A stretch of 64,000 bases of DNA, from the NCBI RefSeq assembly GCF_001854325.1, contig NZ_CP017754.1, positions 3,534,001 through 3,598,000 on the forward strand. The letters are read 5' to 3'. Origin of the DNA: Cupriavidus malaysiensis. Lineage in GTDB: Bacteria; Pseudomonadota; Gammaproteobacteria; Burkholderiales; Burkholderiaceae. The position numbers were made by a program, and so were the translations under genes. The notes under the pieces were generated by a model. The model was not told the origin of the DNA. It did not search any database and was given only the letters and a program-made list of their open reading frames with translations. This document shows, in pieces, positions 1 through 10,111 of the stretch (positions are counted from its first letter, which is position 1; each line of letters begins with the position of its first letter).

Positions 1-81
1 GTGACGCTGGAGCAGAGCGAGGGCGAAGTGGAATTGAGCGCGGAGATCGAGACGCCGCAGGGCGTGCGCACACTGCGCTGA
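1..81 (+). CDS. C-terminal fragment of an unidentified protein
   Basis: An open frame runs from the window edge to a TGA at 79-81 and gives 26 residues ending TPQGVRTLR. The gene starts outside the window. The residues are polar and acidic and carry no motif I recognise. It lies on the same strand 85 nt before the alanyl-tRNA editing gene, so it may be the preceding member of that transcription unit. The coding call rests on frame and codon use only. Confidence 0.5.
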   Translation: MTLEQSEGEVELSAEIETPQGVRTLR

Positions 82-166
82 GGCCGGCGGGCCAGGCACC
101 ACGACCCGCCAGGACGGTAGAAGACTGAGACAGACGACAGGACGGACCAGCAGGAGACCCCAAGCC

Positions 167-895
167 ATGAGCGCCACCCGCAAGCGATTCGATGACGATG
201 CCTACCTGCAGCAATGCGAGGCCACGGTGGTGGCCGTGCACGCGGAGGGCATCGAACTCGACGAGACGGTCTGCTACGCGCGCAGCGGCGGCCAGGCCGG
301 CGACACCGGCACGCTGACACGGCCCGACGGCAGCGTGGTGGCAGTGGCCGACACCGTCTACAGCGCCGACCGCAGCCGTATCCTGCACGTGCCGGCGCCC
401 GGTGCCGTCCTGCCGCAGCCGGGCGAGCGTGTCACGGTACGCATCGACTGGGAACGCCGCCACCGCCTGATGCGCCTGCACACCTGCCTGCACCTGCTGG
501 GTGCCCTGATCCCGGTGCCGGTGACGGGTTGCGGCATCTCGCCCGACAGCGCCCGCATCGACTTCGACCTGCCCGAGTCCACGCTCGACAAGGCCGATCT
601 CGGCGCCCGCCTGAATGACCTGATCGCGGCCGACACCGCGCTGGCCATCGAGAAGATCACGCCGCAGCAGCTGGCCGCCCAGCCGGAGCTGGTGCGCACG
701 GCCGGCGCTGCGCCGCCGGCCGGCAGCGATTTCATCCGCATCGTCAGCATCCCCGGCGTGGACCGCCAGCCCTGCGGCGGCACCCATGTGGCGCGCACCG
801 GCGAGATCGGCCCCGTGCTGATCAGCAAGATCGAGAAGAAGAGCCGCAGCAATCGCCGCGTGGTGGTGCAGTTCGCGCCGGCGGGCGCCGCCTGA
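167..895 (+). CDS. alaX: Alanyl-tRNA editing protein, AlaX family
   Basis: Free-standing homologue of the AlaRS editing domain. It hydrolyses Ser-tRNA(Ala) or Gly-tRNA(Ala) in trans to protect translational fidelity in the cytoplasm. The 242-residue protein has the two zinc-binding signatures of the family: an HxxxH block (HTCLH) near residue 105 and CGGTHV near residue 202. An N-terminal OB-like stretch with YARSGGQAGDTG corresponds to the AlaRS segment before the editing core. The length fits the medium AlaX-M class. An A/G-rich segment (caggagacc) precedes the ATG. The LysE gene follows after 10 nt, suggesting co-transcription. Confidence 0.9.
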   Translation: MSATRKRFDDDAYLQQCEATVVAVHAEGIELDETVCYARSGGQAGDTGTLTRPDGSVVAVADTVYSADRSRILHVPAPGAVLPQPGERVTVRIDWERRHRLMRLHTCLHLLGALIPVPVTGCGISPDSARIDFDLPESTLDKADLGARLNDLIAADTALAIEKITPQQLAAQPELVRTAGAAPPAGSDFIRIVSIPGVDRQPCGGTHVARTGEIGPVLISKIEKKSRSNRRVVVQFAPAGAA

Positions 896-905
896 GGCCG
901 CAGCC

Positions 906-1538
906 ATGCCGACCGACCTGCTCGCCGGGCTGAGCGCCACGCAGTTCCTTGCGCTGCTGTCACTGATGACGCTGGGCTCCTTCACGCCCGGCCCCAACAC
1001 CACCATCGCCGCCGTCAGCGGCGCCAATTTCGGCCTGCGCGCAACGCTGCCGCACTGCGCCGGAGTCGCGCTCGGCTTCGCCAGCATCCTGGCGCTGTGC
1101 GCGGCCGGCGTGGGCGCGCTGGTGCTCGGCCATCCGCTCGCCGCCGGCCTGCTGCATGCCGGCGGCGTGGCCTACCTGCTGTGGCTGGCGTGGAAGCTGG
1201 CGCGCAGCACCGTGCTGGCCGAGCGCCAGGTCCTGCGCCCGCTGCGGCTGTGGCAGTCCGCCGCGCTGCAGTACGCCAATATCAAGGCCTGGATGCTGGC
1301 GCTGGCCACCGCCGCCTCCTATATGGCCGGCGCCCCCGCACCCTGGCAGCGCGGCCTGCTGATGTGCGCCGTGTTCGCCATGTTCGGCTTCGTCAGCAAC
1401 GGCGTCTATGGCGTGCTCGGCGCCTCGCTGCGGCACTGGCTGGCCGCCGGGCAGCGCGTGCGCTGGTTCAATCGCACCATGGGCCTGGCGCTCGGCCTGA
1501 CCGCGCTGTGGATCGCCGCCGCCAGCCGTCCCGCATGA
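906..1538 (+). CDS. LysE/RhtB-family amino-acid exporter
   Basis: Inner-membrane efflux carrier of the LysE superfamily. Its 210 residues show about six hydrophobic segments, and the family signature appears early as TLGSFTPGPNTT (residues 22-33), followed by GANFGLRATLPHCAGVALGF. The actual substrate cannot be read from sequence; lysine, homoserine, threonine or other amino acids are possible for the family. It starts 10 nt after the AlaX gene and precedes the RidA/cupin/aminotransferase genes on the same strand, so the context is amino-acid handling. Confidence 0.9.
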   Translation: MPTDLLAGLSATQFLALLSLMTLGSFTPGPNTTIAAVSGANFGLRATLPHCAGVALGFASILALCAAGVGALVLGHPLAAGLLHAGGVAYLLWLAWKLARSTVLAERQVLRPLRLWQSAALQYANIKAWMLALATAASYMAGAPAPWQRGLLMCAVFAMFGFVSNGVYGVLGASLRHWLAAGQRVRWFNRTMGLALGLTALWIAAASRPA

Positions 1539-1891
1539 ACCGGCCAGACGCCGTGAACGCAACCCCGGCCGCCACGCCGCCCGCCGCGCGCCGCTCCCGC
1601 GCCAGCGGGAGGAGCTTGATGCACCGCCGCAACTGCCGCAACCGCCACGGCGCGGCAGCGGCAAAAGCCTTCGCGAGCGCCACAGGCCGGCTACAATGGT
1701 CGCTACCATTCCTGACGCCGCACGGCCCGGCCGCGCTGCCGCATCCGGCACGCGGCGCAGGCCACGGTGCCGGCGCCGCGACGGCCATCGCCGCAGCGGC
1801 GGCGCCTGGCCGGCGCGCCGCTGCGCGCGCGCCAGCCCCGCAGGAAGCATCCCCCCGAACTCCCTTGACACACGCACTGACTGGAGACCGT
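1539..1891 (+). other. Intergenic region between the LysE and RidA genes
   Basis: This 353-nt spacer is GC-rich and has open frames on both strands, but none with a plausible start site or a recognisable protein. A TACAAT hexamer at 1692-1697 is the best -10 candidate for the ridA-cupin-aminotransferase unit, with no convincing -35. Just before the ridA start the sequence ctggagaccgt supplies a ribosome-binding site. Confidence 0.5.
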
Positions 1892-2347
1892 ATGTCCGTC
1901 TACGATACCCTCGCCCGCCTCGGCATCGAACTGCCCACCGCCAACGCCCCGGCCGCCGCCTACGTGATGGCTGCCCAGACCGGCAACACCGTCTTCGTCT
2001 CCGGCCACATCGCACGCAAGGATGGCAAGCCCTGGGCCGGCAAGCTGGGCAAGGACCTGGGCACCGAGGACGGCAAGGCCGCCGCGCGCGCCATCGCCAT
2101 CGACCTGCTGGCCACGCTGCACGCCCACCTGGGCGACCTGAACCGCGTCACGCGCGTGGTCAAGGTGATGAGCCTGGTCAATTCGACTCCGGAATTCACC
2201 GAGCAGCACCTGGTGACCAACGGCGCCTCGGAATTCTTCGTCGAGATCTTCGGCGATGCCGGCAAGCACGCCCGCAGCGCCTTCGGCGTGGCGCAGATCC
2301 CGATGGGCGCCTGCGTCGAGATCGAGATGATCGTCGAGGTGAAGTAA
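1892..2347 (+). CDS. RidA family (YjgF/YER057c/UK114) deaminase
   Basis: Cytoplasmic trimeric enamine/imine deaminase family; the archetype RidA hydrolyses reactive 2-aminoacrylate released by PLP enzymes. The 151-residue protein contains GNTVFVSGHIARKDG (strand with the conserved SG), NRVTRVVKV, and a C-terminal ARSAFGV..IPMGACVEIEMIVEV, which holds the arginine used for carboxylate binding and the VEIE strand. It is about 20 residues longer than classical RidA, so it is a subfamily member. The ATG at 1892 is chosen because GGAG lies just upstream and the family N-terminus begins there. It precedes a cupin and a PLP aminotransferase, which fits an imine-quenching role. Confidence 0.9.
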   Translation: MSVYDTLARLGIELPTANAPAAAYVMAAQTGNTVFVSGHIARKDGKPWAGKLGKDLGTEDGKAAARAIAIDLLATLHAHLGDLNRVTRVVKVMSLVNSTPEFTEQHLVTNGASEFFVEIFGDAGKHARSAFGVAQIPMGACVEIEMIVEVK

Positions 2348-2385
2348 GCCGACGCGGCCCGCTGCCACAACCTGAGCACCACGCC

Positions 2386-2715
2386 ATGCGTATCGACAAC
2401 CTGCCGTTCGGCACCACCGACTGGTCGACCATCGAACCGACCCTCCACCCAGGCGAACACGGCGAGGCCCGCTGGCGCACGCGCCAGTTCGGCGACATCC
2501 GCGTACGCATGGTGGAGTATTCCGCCGGCTATCTCGCCGACCACTGGTGCAAGAAGGGCCATATCCTGTTTGTCCTGGAAGGCGAACTGCACACCGAGCT
2601 CGAGGACGGCAGGACCTTCGTGCTGGGCGCCGGCACCAGCTACCAGGTCGCCGACCAGGCGGAAGCGCACCGTTCGTCCACACCGGGCGGCGCGCGCTTG
2701 TTTATCGTTGACTGA
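2386..2715 (+). CDS. DHCW-motif cupin-fold protein
   Basis: Small single-domain cupin of 109 residues, 38 nt after the ridA stop. The motif DHWC occurs at about residues 48-51 (family name DHCW), followed by GHILFVLEGELHTEL (the cupin beta-barrel turn) and AHRSSTPGGARLFIVD at the C-terminus. Members are small cytoplasmic proteins without a settled function; binding of a metal or small ligand is likely from the fold. Position between ridA and an aminotransferase suggests a shared metabolic context. Confidence 0.85.
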   Translation: MRIDNLPFGTTDWSTIEPTLHPGEHGEARWRTRQFGDIRVRMVEYSAGYLADHWCKKGHILFVLEGELHTELEDGRTFVLGAGTSYQVADQAEAHRSSTPGGARLFIVD

Positions 2716-2754
2716 GCCGGTCCGCCGGCTCCCCCAAAACCACAAGAGACCATC

Positions 2755-3942
2755 ATGAACTGGGCCATCTCCCGCCGGGCACAACAGCTCACCAGCTCGG
2801 CCATCCGCGAAATCCTCAAAGTCACCGAGCGTCCGGAGGTCATCTCCTTCGCCGGTGGCCTGCCCTCGCCTGCCACCTTCCCGGTAGCGGAGATGGAAGC
2901 GGCAGTGGCCCGGGTCTTCGCCGACAACCCCCAGGCGGCGCTGCAGTACGCCGCCACCGAAGGCTACCTGCCGCTGCGCGAGTTCGTCGCCAAGCGCTAC
3001 CAGGTCGACGTGGAACGCGTGCTGATCACCACCGGCTCGCAGCAGGCGCTAGACCTGATCGCCAAGGTCATGATCGACCCGGGCAGCCCGGTGCTGGTCG
3101 AGACGCCCAGCTACCTCGGCGCGCTGCAGGCCTTCTCGCTGTTCGAACCGGAATTCGTCTCGGTGCCGACCGACGACCAGGGCCTGCTCCCCGAGAGCCT
3201 GACGGCCGAACTGACCGCCGGCGCGCGTTTTCTCTACGCCCTGCCCAACTTCCAGAACCCGACCGGCCGCCGCCTGCCGCTGGAACGCCGCCAGGCCCTG
3301 GTGGCGCGCGCCAGGGGACTGGGCCTGCTGCTGGTCGAGGACGATCCCTACGGCGAGCTGAGCTACGCCGGCAGCCAGCTGCCTTCGCTGCTGTCGATGA
3401 ACCCGGACGGCGTGATCTACATGGGTTCCTTCTCCAAGATCCTGGCGCCGGGCATGCGCCTGGGCTTCGTGATCGCCCCGCCGGAACTGCACTTCAAGCT
3501 GTGCCAGGCCAAGCAGGCCTCCGACCTGCACACGCCGAGCTTCACCCAGCGCATCGCCTACGAGACCATCCGCGACGGCCTGCTCGAGCGCCATATCCCG
3601 ACCATCCGCGAACTCTACGGCAAGCAGTGCCGCTTCATGCTGGACTCGCTGGCCCGCCACATGCCCGAGGGCGTGCGCTGGAACGCGCCGGAAGGCGGCA
3701 TGTTCATCTGGGTGGAGCTGCCCGAGGGCCTGGACAGCATGGCCCTGCTGGAACAGGCGGTACAGCGCAACGTGGCCTACGTGCCGGGCGCGCCGTTCTA
3801 CGCCAGCAACCCGCGCCGCAACACGCTGCGCCTGGCCTTCGTGACGGTCTCGCCGGAGCGGATCGAACAGGGCGTGGCCATCCTGGGCGAGCTGTTCCGC
3901 CAGGCCATCGACGCGGCCGCGCCGCAAGCCAAGGCCGCCTGA
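2755..3942 (+). CDS. PLP-dependent aminotransferase (class I/II, LysN/2-aminoadipate type)
   Basis: Fold-type I aminotransferase of 395 residues resembling the 2-aminoadipate/aromatic aminotransferase group and the catalytic part of MocR proteins, but without a DNA-binding domain. Visible motifs are ISFAGGLPSP at the N-terminus, TTGSQQALDL (cofactor phosphate site), LPNFQNPTG (PLP ring asparagine), VEDDPYGEL (aspartate on the pyridine nitrogen), GSFSKILAPGMRLGF (Schiff-base lysine at residue 228) and a C-terminal NTLRLAF (substrate arginine). The exact amino donor is not determinable. It follows the cupin gene by 39 nt and probably shares its message. Confidence 0.92.
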   Translation: MNWAISRRAQQLTSSAIREILKVTERPEVISFAGGLPSPATFPVAEMEAAVARVFADNPQAALQYAATEGYLPLREFVAKRYQVDVERVLITTGSQQALDLIAKVMIDPGSPVLVETPSYLGALQAFSLFEPEFVSVPTDDQGLLPESLTAELTAGARFLYALPNFQNPTGRRLPLERRQALVARARGLGLLLVEDDPYGELSYAGSQLPSLLSMNPDGVIYMGSFSKILAPGMRLGFVIAPPELHFKLCQAKQASDLHTPSFTQRIAYETIRDGLLERHIPTIRELYGKQCRFMLDSLARHMPEGVRWNAPEGGMFIWVELPEGLDSMALLEQAVQRNVAYVPGAPFYASNPRRNTLRLAFVTVSPERIEQGVAILGELFRQAIDAAAPQAKAA

Positions 3943-3997
3943 GCCCCCGGCCGGCGCCGTCGGGGGCGCCGGCGCAAGCCAACCGGAGAACGAACCG

Positions 3998-4642
3998 ATG
4001 CTGCGAATCTGGGGACGCCTGTCGTCGATCAACGTGCAGAAGGTGGTCTGGTGCGCGCGCGAACTGCACCTCGACCACGAACGCGTCGACATCGGCGTGG
4101 CGCGGGGCGACCTCGACACCGAGGCCTATGTGCGGCTGAATCCCAACCGCAAGATCCCGGTGATCGAGGATTTCCGCGGCACCGACGTCGGCGGCGAGCC
4201 CTTCGTGCTGTGGGAATCCAATGCCATCGTGCGCTACCTGTGCGCCCGCTACGGCGAAGACAGCCTGTGGCCGGCCGATGTGAAGGCGCGCGCCTCGGCC
4301 GATCGCTGGATGGACTGGCAGGCCACGGCCTTCAGCCCGGCCATGGTCAACGCCTTCCTGCACCTGGTGCGGCGTCCGCCCGCCGAGCGTGACGAGGCCG
4401 TGATCGCCGCCTCCTGCGCGGCCACCGAGCCGCTCGCGGCCCTGCTCGACGAGGCGCTGGCGGAACGCGAATTCATCGGCGGCACGCGCTTCACCATGGC
4501 AGACATCCCGCTGGCCTGCGCCGCTCACCGCTGGATGGGCCTGCCGGCCACGCACACGCCGCGCCCCAACCTGGAGCGCTGGCTGGCAGCCATGCGGGCC
4601 AGGCCGGCCGCTTCCGGCATCCTCGAGCTGCCGCTGCGCTGA
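3998..4642 (+). CDS. Glutathione S-transferase family protein
   Basis: Cytosolic GST of 214 residues. The N-terminal thioredoxin-like half contains SSINVQKVVWCARELHL, the cis-proline segment NRKIPVIED and the glutathione-binding ESNAIVRYL. The C-terminal half is all-helical, with FTMADIPLACAAHRWMGL as the conserved N-capping motif. The protein is expected to conjugate or reduce electrophiles with glutathione; the substrate is unknown. It sits 55 nt after the aminotransferase on the same strand, with gagaacg before its ATG. Confidence 0.92.
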   Translation: MLRIWGRLSSINVQKVVWCARELHLDHERVDIGVARGDLDTEAYVRLNPNRKIPVIEDFRGTDVGGEPFVLWESNAIVRYLCARYGEDSLWPADVKARASADRWMDWQATAFSPAMVNAFLHLVRRPPAERDEAVIAASCAATEPLAALLDEALAEREFIGGTRFTMADIPLACAAHRWMGLPATHTPRPNLERWLAAMRARPAASGILELPLR

Positions 4643-4981
4643 GCCCCGGCGGCGCTGCCGCCGGCGCGCCGCCTTCCTCCTTTCCTCCTCCCGGTTTCCC
4701 CCTCCCCGCGCCCGCGTCGCCGGGGCATTTCCTGGAACGCCTGTTTCGGGTACGCTGCGCGGGACGCAGCATCGACGCGTCCCCCCAGGCAAACCCTGAT
4801 CCCTGAATCCGGCTCACGGCCACCGTGACCGGATTTAAGCCGGCAGCGCGCAAGGCCGTTTGTACAATCGGGCACTTTGTCCGCTGCCCGGCGATCCTGC
4901 GTGCCGGGCCACCAGAAGAAAACGGGCGGCCGGCCTGCACAGCGGAGCATGGCTGCCGCCAGCCAAGAGGAGGAATCGATC
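4643..4981 (+). promoter_or_regulatory. Promoter region of the lactate permease gene with an inverted repeat
   Basis: The 339-nt spacer carries no credible gene. TCACGG(4814-4819)-CCA-CCGTGA(4823-4828) is a perfect 6-bp inverted repeat flanked on both sides by CCGG. A TACAAT hexamer at 4863-4868 is a likely -10 box. The repeat lies about 35 nt upstream of it, where an activator or repressor of the permease would bind. AGAGGAGGA just before the GTG at 4982 is a strong ribosome-binding site and decides the start. Confidence 0.5.
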
Positions 4982-6658
<1,677 letters not shown>

Positions 6659-6706
6659 CGGCGCTGTACGGCGCGGCGCGGTTCAACCTCTCCGCCGGAT
6701 GCAAGA

Positions 6707-6736
6707 AGCCCCGCCTGCGCAGGCGGGGCTTTTTTT
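6707..6736 (+). terminator. Rho-independent terminator after lldP
   Basis: A 10-bp stem AGCCCCGCCT/AGGCGGGGCT with a GCGC loop is followed by seven T residues. It stands between convergent genes lldP (+) and an MFS gene (-). Only the + direction has the T run. Confidence 0.9.
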
Positions 6737-6764
6737 CGCGCCATCGGCCGGCGCCGGGACAGGC

Positions 6765-8087
6765 TTACTTCAGGCGGCGGCCGAGGGTTTCAGGCACCAT
6801 CGCCAGCCCCAGCAAGGAGACCAGGCCGCAACCGATCACGTAGAAGGCGGGCGCGTTCGGGTTGCCGGTCAGGTGGATCAACTCGGTGGAGAAGAACTGG
6901 GCAAAACCGCCGAAGATGGCGATCGCCACGCAGTAGGCGATCGACAGGCCGGTGGCGCGCAGGCGCTGCGGCAGCACCTCGCTGACCAGCACCATCGAGG
7001 CCGGCGAGCTCATCGACATCGGCACCGAGAGGCAGCCGACCACCACCAGCAGGCGCGCCAGGCTCGGCTCGGCATTGATCAGGGCGAATGCCGGGTAGAT
7101 GCCCACCAGCAGTGCGACGCGCGACCACAGCACCACCGGACGGCGGCCCAGGCGATCGCACAGCCAGCCGGCGAACGGCGACAGCAGCACCTGCACCACG
7201 GACGCCACGCAACCCGCCCAGATGCCCAGCGAGAGCGGCATGTGCAGCTGGCTGACGGCATAGTTGCTGAGGTAGTACACGACGATGTAGGTCGACGAGG
7301 CCACGCCGATCATCAGCAGGATGCTGGCGGCCAGTGCCCGCCGGTGCGCCAGCAGCAATGCCAGTCCCGGGACTTCCTCGCCGTGCTCGCCGGCCGGCGC
7401 GGTTTCCTCCAGGCGGCGCCGGATCAGCAGACCCACCGGGATCACCAGGATGCCGATGACGAAGGCCACGCGCCAGCCCCAGGACTCCAGTGCCGCCGGC
7501 TCGAGCAGGTTGCTCAGCGCCAGTCCGACCAGGGCGCCGAACAGCGCCGCCAGCCCCTGGCTGAATGGCTGCCAGCTCGTGTAGTAGCCGCGCGAGCGTT
7601 CGTCCGCATACTCCAGCAGCAGGGCGGTGGAAGCGCCCATCTCGCCGCCGATGGCGAAGCCCTGCACCAGGCGTGCCAGCAGGATCATCAGCGGCGCGGC
7701 CATGCCGATCTGGGCATAGGTCGGCGTCACCACGAAGATCACCGAACTCAGGCCCATCAGCCACAGCGTCAGCGCTACCGCGGGCTTGCGCCCGACGCGG
7801 TCGGCATAGATGCCGATCAGCAGGCCGCCGAGCGGGCGCATCAGGAAGCCGACGCCGAAGGTGGCGAAGGACAGCAGCAGCTGGCCGGTCGGATCGGCCA
7901 CGGGAAAGTAGAGGCGCCCGATCAGCGTGGCGAAGAAGCTGTAGACGACGAAATCGTAGAACTCCAGGCCGTTGCCGATGGTGATGGCAGCGATGGCATG
8001 GACCTTGGACAGCGGCGGGCTGGCCACGCCGGCGCCGGTTTCGGCCGGCGGGCTGGACATGGTGCGTTCGATGGACATGGATGGCAT
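6765..8087 (-). CDS. MFS transporter, metabolite:H+ symporter (MHS) type
   Basis: Major-facilitator carrier of about 440 residues with twelve predicted transmembrane segments. The signature GNGLEFYDFVVYSFFATLIGRLYFP in helix 1, the loop YADRVGRKPAV and GGEMGASTALLLEYADERSRG are typical of the MHS group, which includes shikimate, citrate, proline/betaine and dicarboxylate symporters. I take the ATG at 8087; an ATG at 8078 is equally possible, and neither has a clear ribosome-binding site. It lies 237 nt downstream of hutH on the same strand, so it may import histidine, urocanate or another hutH-related substrate; that is inference. Confidence 0.88.
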   Translation of the reverse strand: MPSMSIERTMSSPPAETGAGVASPPLSKVHAIAAITIGNGLEFYDFVVYSFFATLIGRLYFPVADPTGQLLLSFATFGVGFLMRPLGGLLIGIYADRVGRKPAVALTLWLMGLSSVIFVVTPTYAQIGMAAPLMILLARLVQGFAIGGEMGASTALLLEYADERSRGYYTSWQPFSQGLAALFGALVGLALSNLLEPAALESWGWRVAFVIGILVIPVGLLIRRRLEETAPAGEHGEEVPGLALLLAHRRALAASILLMIGVASSTYIVVYYLSNYAVSQLHMPLSLGIWAGCVASVVQVLLSPFAGWLCDRLGRRPVVLWSRVALLVGIYPAFALINAEPSLARLLVVVGCLSVPMSMSSPASMVLVSEVLPQRLRATGLSIAYCVAIAIFGGFAQFFSTELIHLTGNPNAPAFYVIGCGLVSLLGLAMVPETLGRRLK

Positions 8088-8324
8088 CCCGGTAGGTAGA
8101 AAAAAGGGGCGCTGCCCGAGCGTGCGGGCGCGGGGTGAAGGCCGCGGGCCGCTCACGGCACGCGGCGGAGCGCTATCGGCGCGGCGGCGCGACAGGCAGG
8201 CCGGAGTACGCGCGAGCGCCCTCCGGCCGGATCAATGGATCCTGCATCGGTGTATCTCCTTGGGGTCTTGCCGGCCCGCCGCCGGGGCGGGCCGCCGCAG
8301 CCCGGCAGGCAGCCGGGCGCCTGC

Positions 8325-9857
8325 CTAGAGGCTGGGCAGCAGGCCGTCCGGCATCAGTCCGTTCAGGCAGGCGCTGCCAAGCAAGCCGCTGGCCGCCTCG
8401 ATATCGGGCGCGAAGAAGCGGTCTTCCTGGTAATACGGCACCTTGGCGCGCAGCAGCGCGCGGGCCTCTTCCAGCCGGGGGGAACTCTTCAGGCCCTCGC
8501 GGAAATCCAGGCCCTGGCAGGCGCCGAGCCATTCCACCGCGAGGATGCCGCGCACGTTGTCGGCCATGGCCCACAGGCGCTTGCCGGCATTGGGCGCCAT
8601 CGACACGTGGTCTTCCTGGTTGGCCGAGGTCGGCAGGCTGTCGACGCTGGCCGGATGCGCCAGCGCCTTGTTGTCGCTGGCCAGCGCGGCGGCTGTGACC
8701 TGGGCGATCATGAAGCCGGAATTGACGCCGCCGTTGGCCACCAGGAAGGGCGGCAGCTGCGACATGTGCATGTCCATCATCAGCGAGATGCGCCGCTCCG
8801 ACAGCGCGCCGGTCTCGGCCAGCGCCAGCGCGATGTTGTCAGCGGCCATCGCCACCGGCTCGGCGTGGAAGTTGCCGCCCGAGATCACGTCGCCCTGCTC
8901 GGCGAACACCAGCGGATTGTCGGAGACCGCGTTGGCCTCGATCTCCAGGACCTCGGCGGCCTGGCGCAACTGCGTCAGGCAGGCGCCCATCACCTGCGGC
9001 TGGCAGCGCAGCGAGTACGGATCCTGCACCTTGTCGCACTGTGCATGCGAGCGCGCCAGCTCGCTGGTCTCGGTCAGCAGTGAGCGATAGGCGGCGGCGG
9101 CGTCGATCTGGCCGCGCTGGCCGCGCACGGCATGGATGCGCGCATCGAAGGGCGCGCGCGAAGCCAGCATGGCCTCCACGCTCAGCGCGCCGCACACGGT
9201 GGCGGCGGCATACAGGTCCTCGGCCTCGAACAGGCCGCGCAGTGCATAGGCGGTGGAGACCTGGGTGCCGTTAAGCAGGGCCAGCCCCTCCTTGGCGGCC
9301 AGGGTCAGCGGCTGCAGGCCGGCCACGGCCAGCGCCTCGCGGGCCGGCAGCCATTCGCCGCGGTGGCGCGCGCGGCTCTCGCCCAGCAGCACCAGCGACA
9401 TGTGCGCCAGCGGCGCCAGGTCGCCCGAGGCGCCGACCGAGCCCTTGAGCGGGATATGCGGATAGACCTCGGCATTGACCAGGGAGATCAGGGCTTCGAT
9501 CACTTCGCGGCGGATGCCCGAGAAGCCACGTGCGAGGCTGTTGATCTTCAACAGCAGGATCAGCCGCACCATGGCGTCGTCGAGCGCCTCGCCCACGCCG
9601 GCCGCATGCGACAGGACCAGCGAGCGCTGCAGTTTTTCCAGGTCTTCGGGCGCGATGCGGGTCTGCGCCAGCAGGCCGAAGCCGGTGTTGATACCGTACG
9701 CGGTGCGGCCGGCGGCCAGGATGCCCTGCACGCAGGCCACGCTGGCATCGATGGCGGCGCCGGCTTCCGCGTCGAGGCGGATCTGCAGCGGGGCCAGGTA
9801 GGCCTGGCGCAGTTGGGCCAGGCGTAGCGTGCCGGGCTTCAGGTTCAGTGATGGCAT
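8325..9857 (-). CDS. hutH: Histidine ammonia-lyase
   Basis: Converts L-histidine to trans-urocanate and ammonia, the first step of the Hut pathway, in the cytoplasm. The 510-residue length matches bacterial HutH. The MIO cofactor tripeptide Ala-Ser-Gly is present in [15 protein letters not shown] at residues 143-145, and [11 protein letters not shown] is the second conserved active-site block. I use the ATG at 9857 because it gives the family length. No hutU, hutI, hutG or hutC is nearby, so this may be a separate or second hutH copy whose partners lie elsewhere. A HutC-type operator sits 55 nt upstream of the start. Confidence 0.9.
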   Translation of the reverse strand: MPSLNLKPGTLRLAQLRQAYLAPLQIRLDAEAGAAIDASVACVQGILAAGRTAYGINTGFGLLAQTRIAPEDLEKLQRSLVLSHAAGVGEALDDAMVRLILLLKINSLARGFSGIRREVIEALISLVNAEVYPHIPLKGSVGASGDLAPLAHMSLVLLGESRARHRGEWLPAREALAVAGLQPLTLAAKEGLALLNGTQVSTAYALRGLFEAEDLYAAATVCGALSVEAMLASRAPFDARIHAVRGQRGQIDAAAAYRSLLTETSELARSHAQCDKVQDPYSLRCQPQVMGACLTQLRQAAEVLEIEANAVSDNPLVFAEQGDVISGGNFHAEPVAMAADNIALALAETGALSERRISLMMDMHMSQLPPFLVANGGVNSGFMIAQVTAAALASDNKALAHPASVDSLPTSANQEDHVSMAPNAGKRLWAMADNVRGILAVEWLGACQGLDFREGLKSSPRLEEARALLRAKVPYYQEDRFFAPDIEAASGLLGSACLNGLMPDGLLPSL

Positions 9858-9911
9858 GTCAGGGGCTCCCATTCTCCCGGCGCGGCTCGCGCCCCGGTAC
9901 GTGTATAGTCC

Positions 9912-9921
9912 TGTATATACA
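9912..9921. promoter_or_regulatory. HutC-type operator (TGTA-N2-TACA) upstream of hutH
   Basis: The perfect 10-bp palindrome TGTATATACA fits the TGTA-N2-TACA core bound by GntR-family HutC repressors, which release DNA when urocanate is present. A degenerate TGTATA half site lies 9 nt to its left at 9902-9907. The AT-rich stretch 9900-9937 probably also holds the hutH promoter on the minus strand. The regulator gene itself is not in the window. Confidence 0.6.
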
Positions 9922-10017
9922 GCTTGCGATAAATTAGGGGAAGCCCGGGGGTCTGCGCGACGGCGCACCATGCGGGGAGGCGCCGGCGCCGCATCGGCCG
10001 CCGCGTCGACTATGTGT

Positions 10018-10039
10018 GCAGGCGCCGCAAGGCGCCTGC
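10018..10039. other. Strong hairpin between hutH and the SDR gene
   Basis: GCAGGCGCC and GGCGCCTGC (9 bp) flank a GCAA tetraloop. There is no T run on either strand, so it is not a standard intrinsic terminator. It may stabilise or insulate the 3' end of the SDR transcript, which runs toward hutH. Confidence 0.5.
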
Positions 10040-10050
10040 GTCACCCGCAC

Positions 10051-10098
10051 GCTCGACGATGCGCTCGACGATGCGCTCGACGATGCGGTCGACGATTG
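10051..10098. repeat. 12-bp tandem repeat, four units
   Basis: The unit GCTCGACGATGC occurs three times without change (10051-10062, 10063-10074, 10075-10086), followed by a diverged fourth unit (10087-10098). It lies 14 nt downstream of the SDR stop codon, between SDR and hutH. Such arrays can vary in copy number by replication slippage. Confidence 0.85.
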
Positions 10099-10111
10099 GC
10101 CGGCCAGCCGG

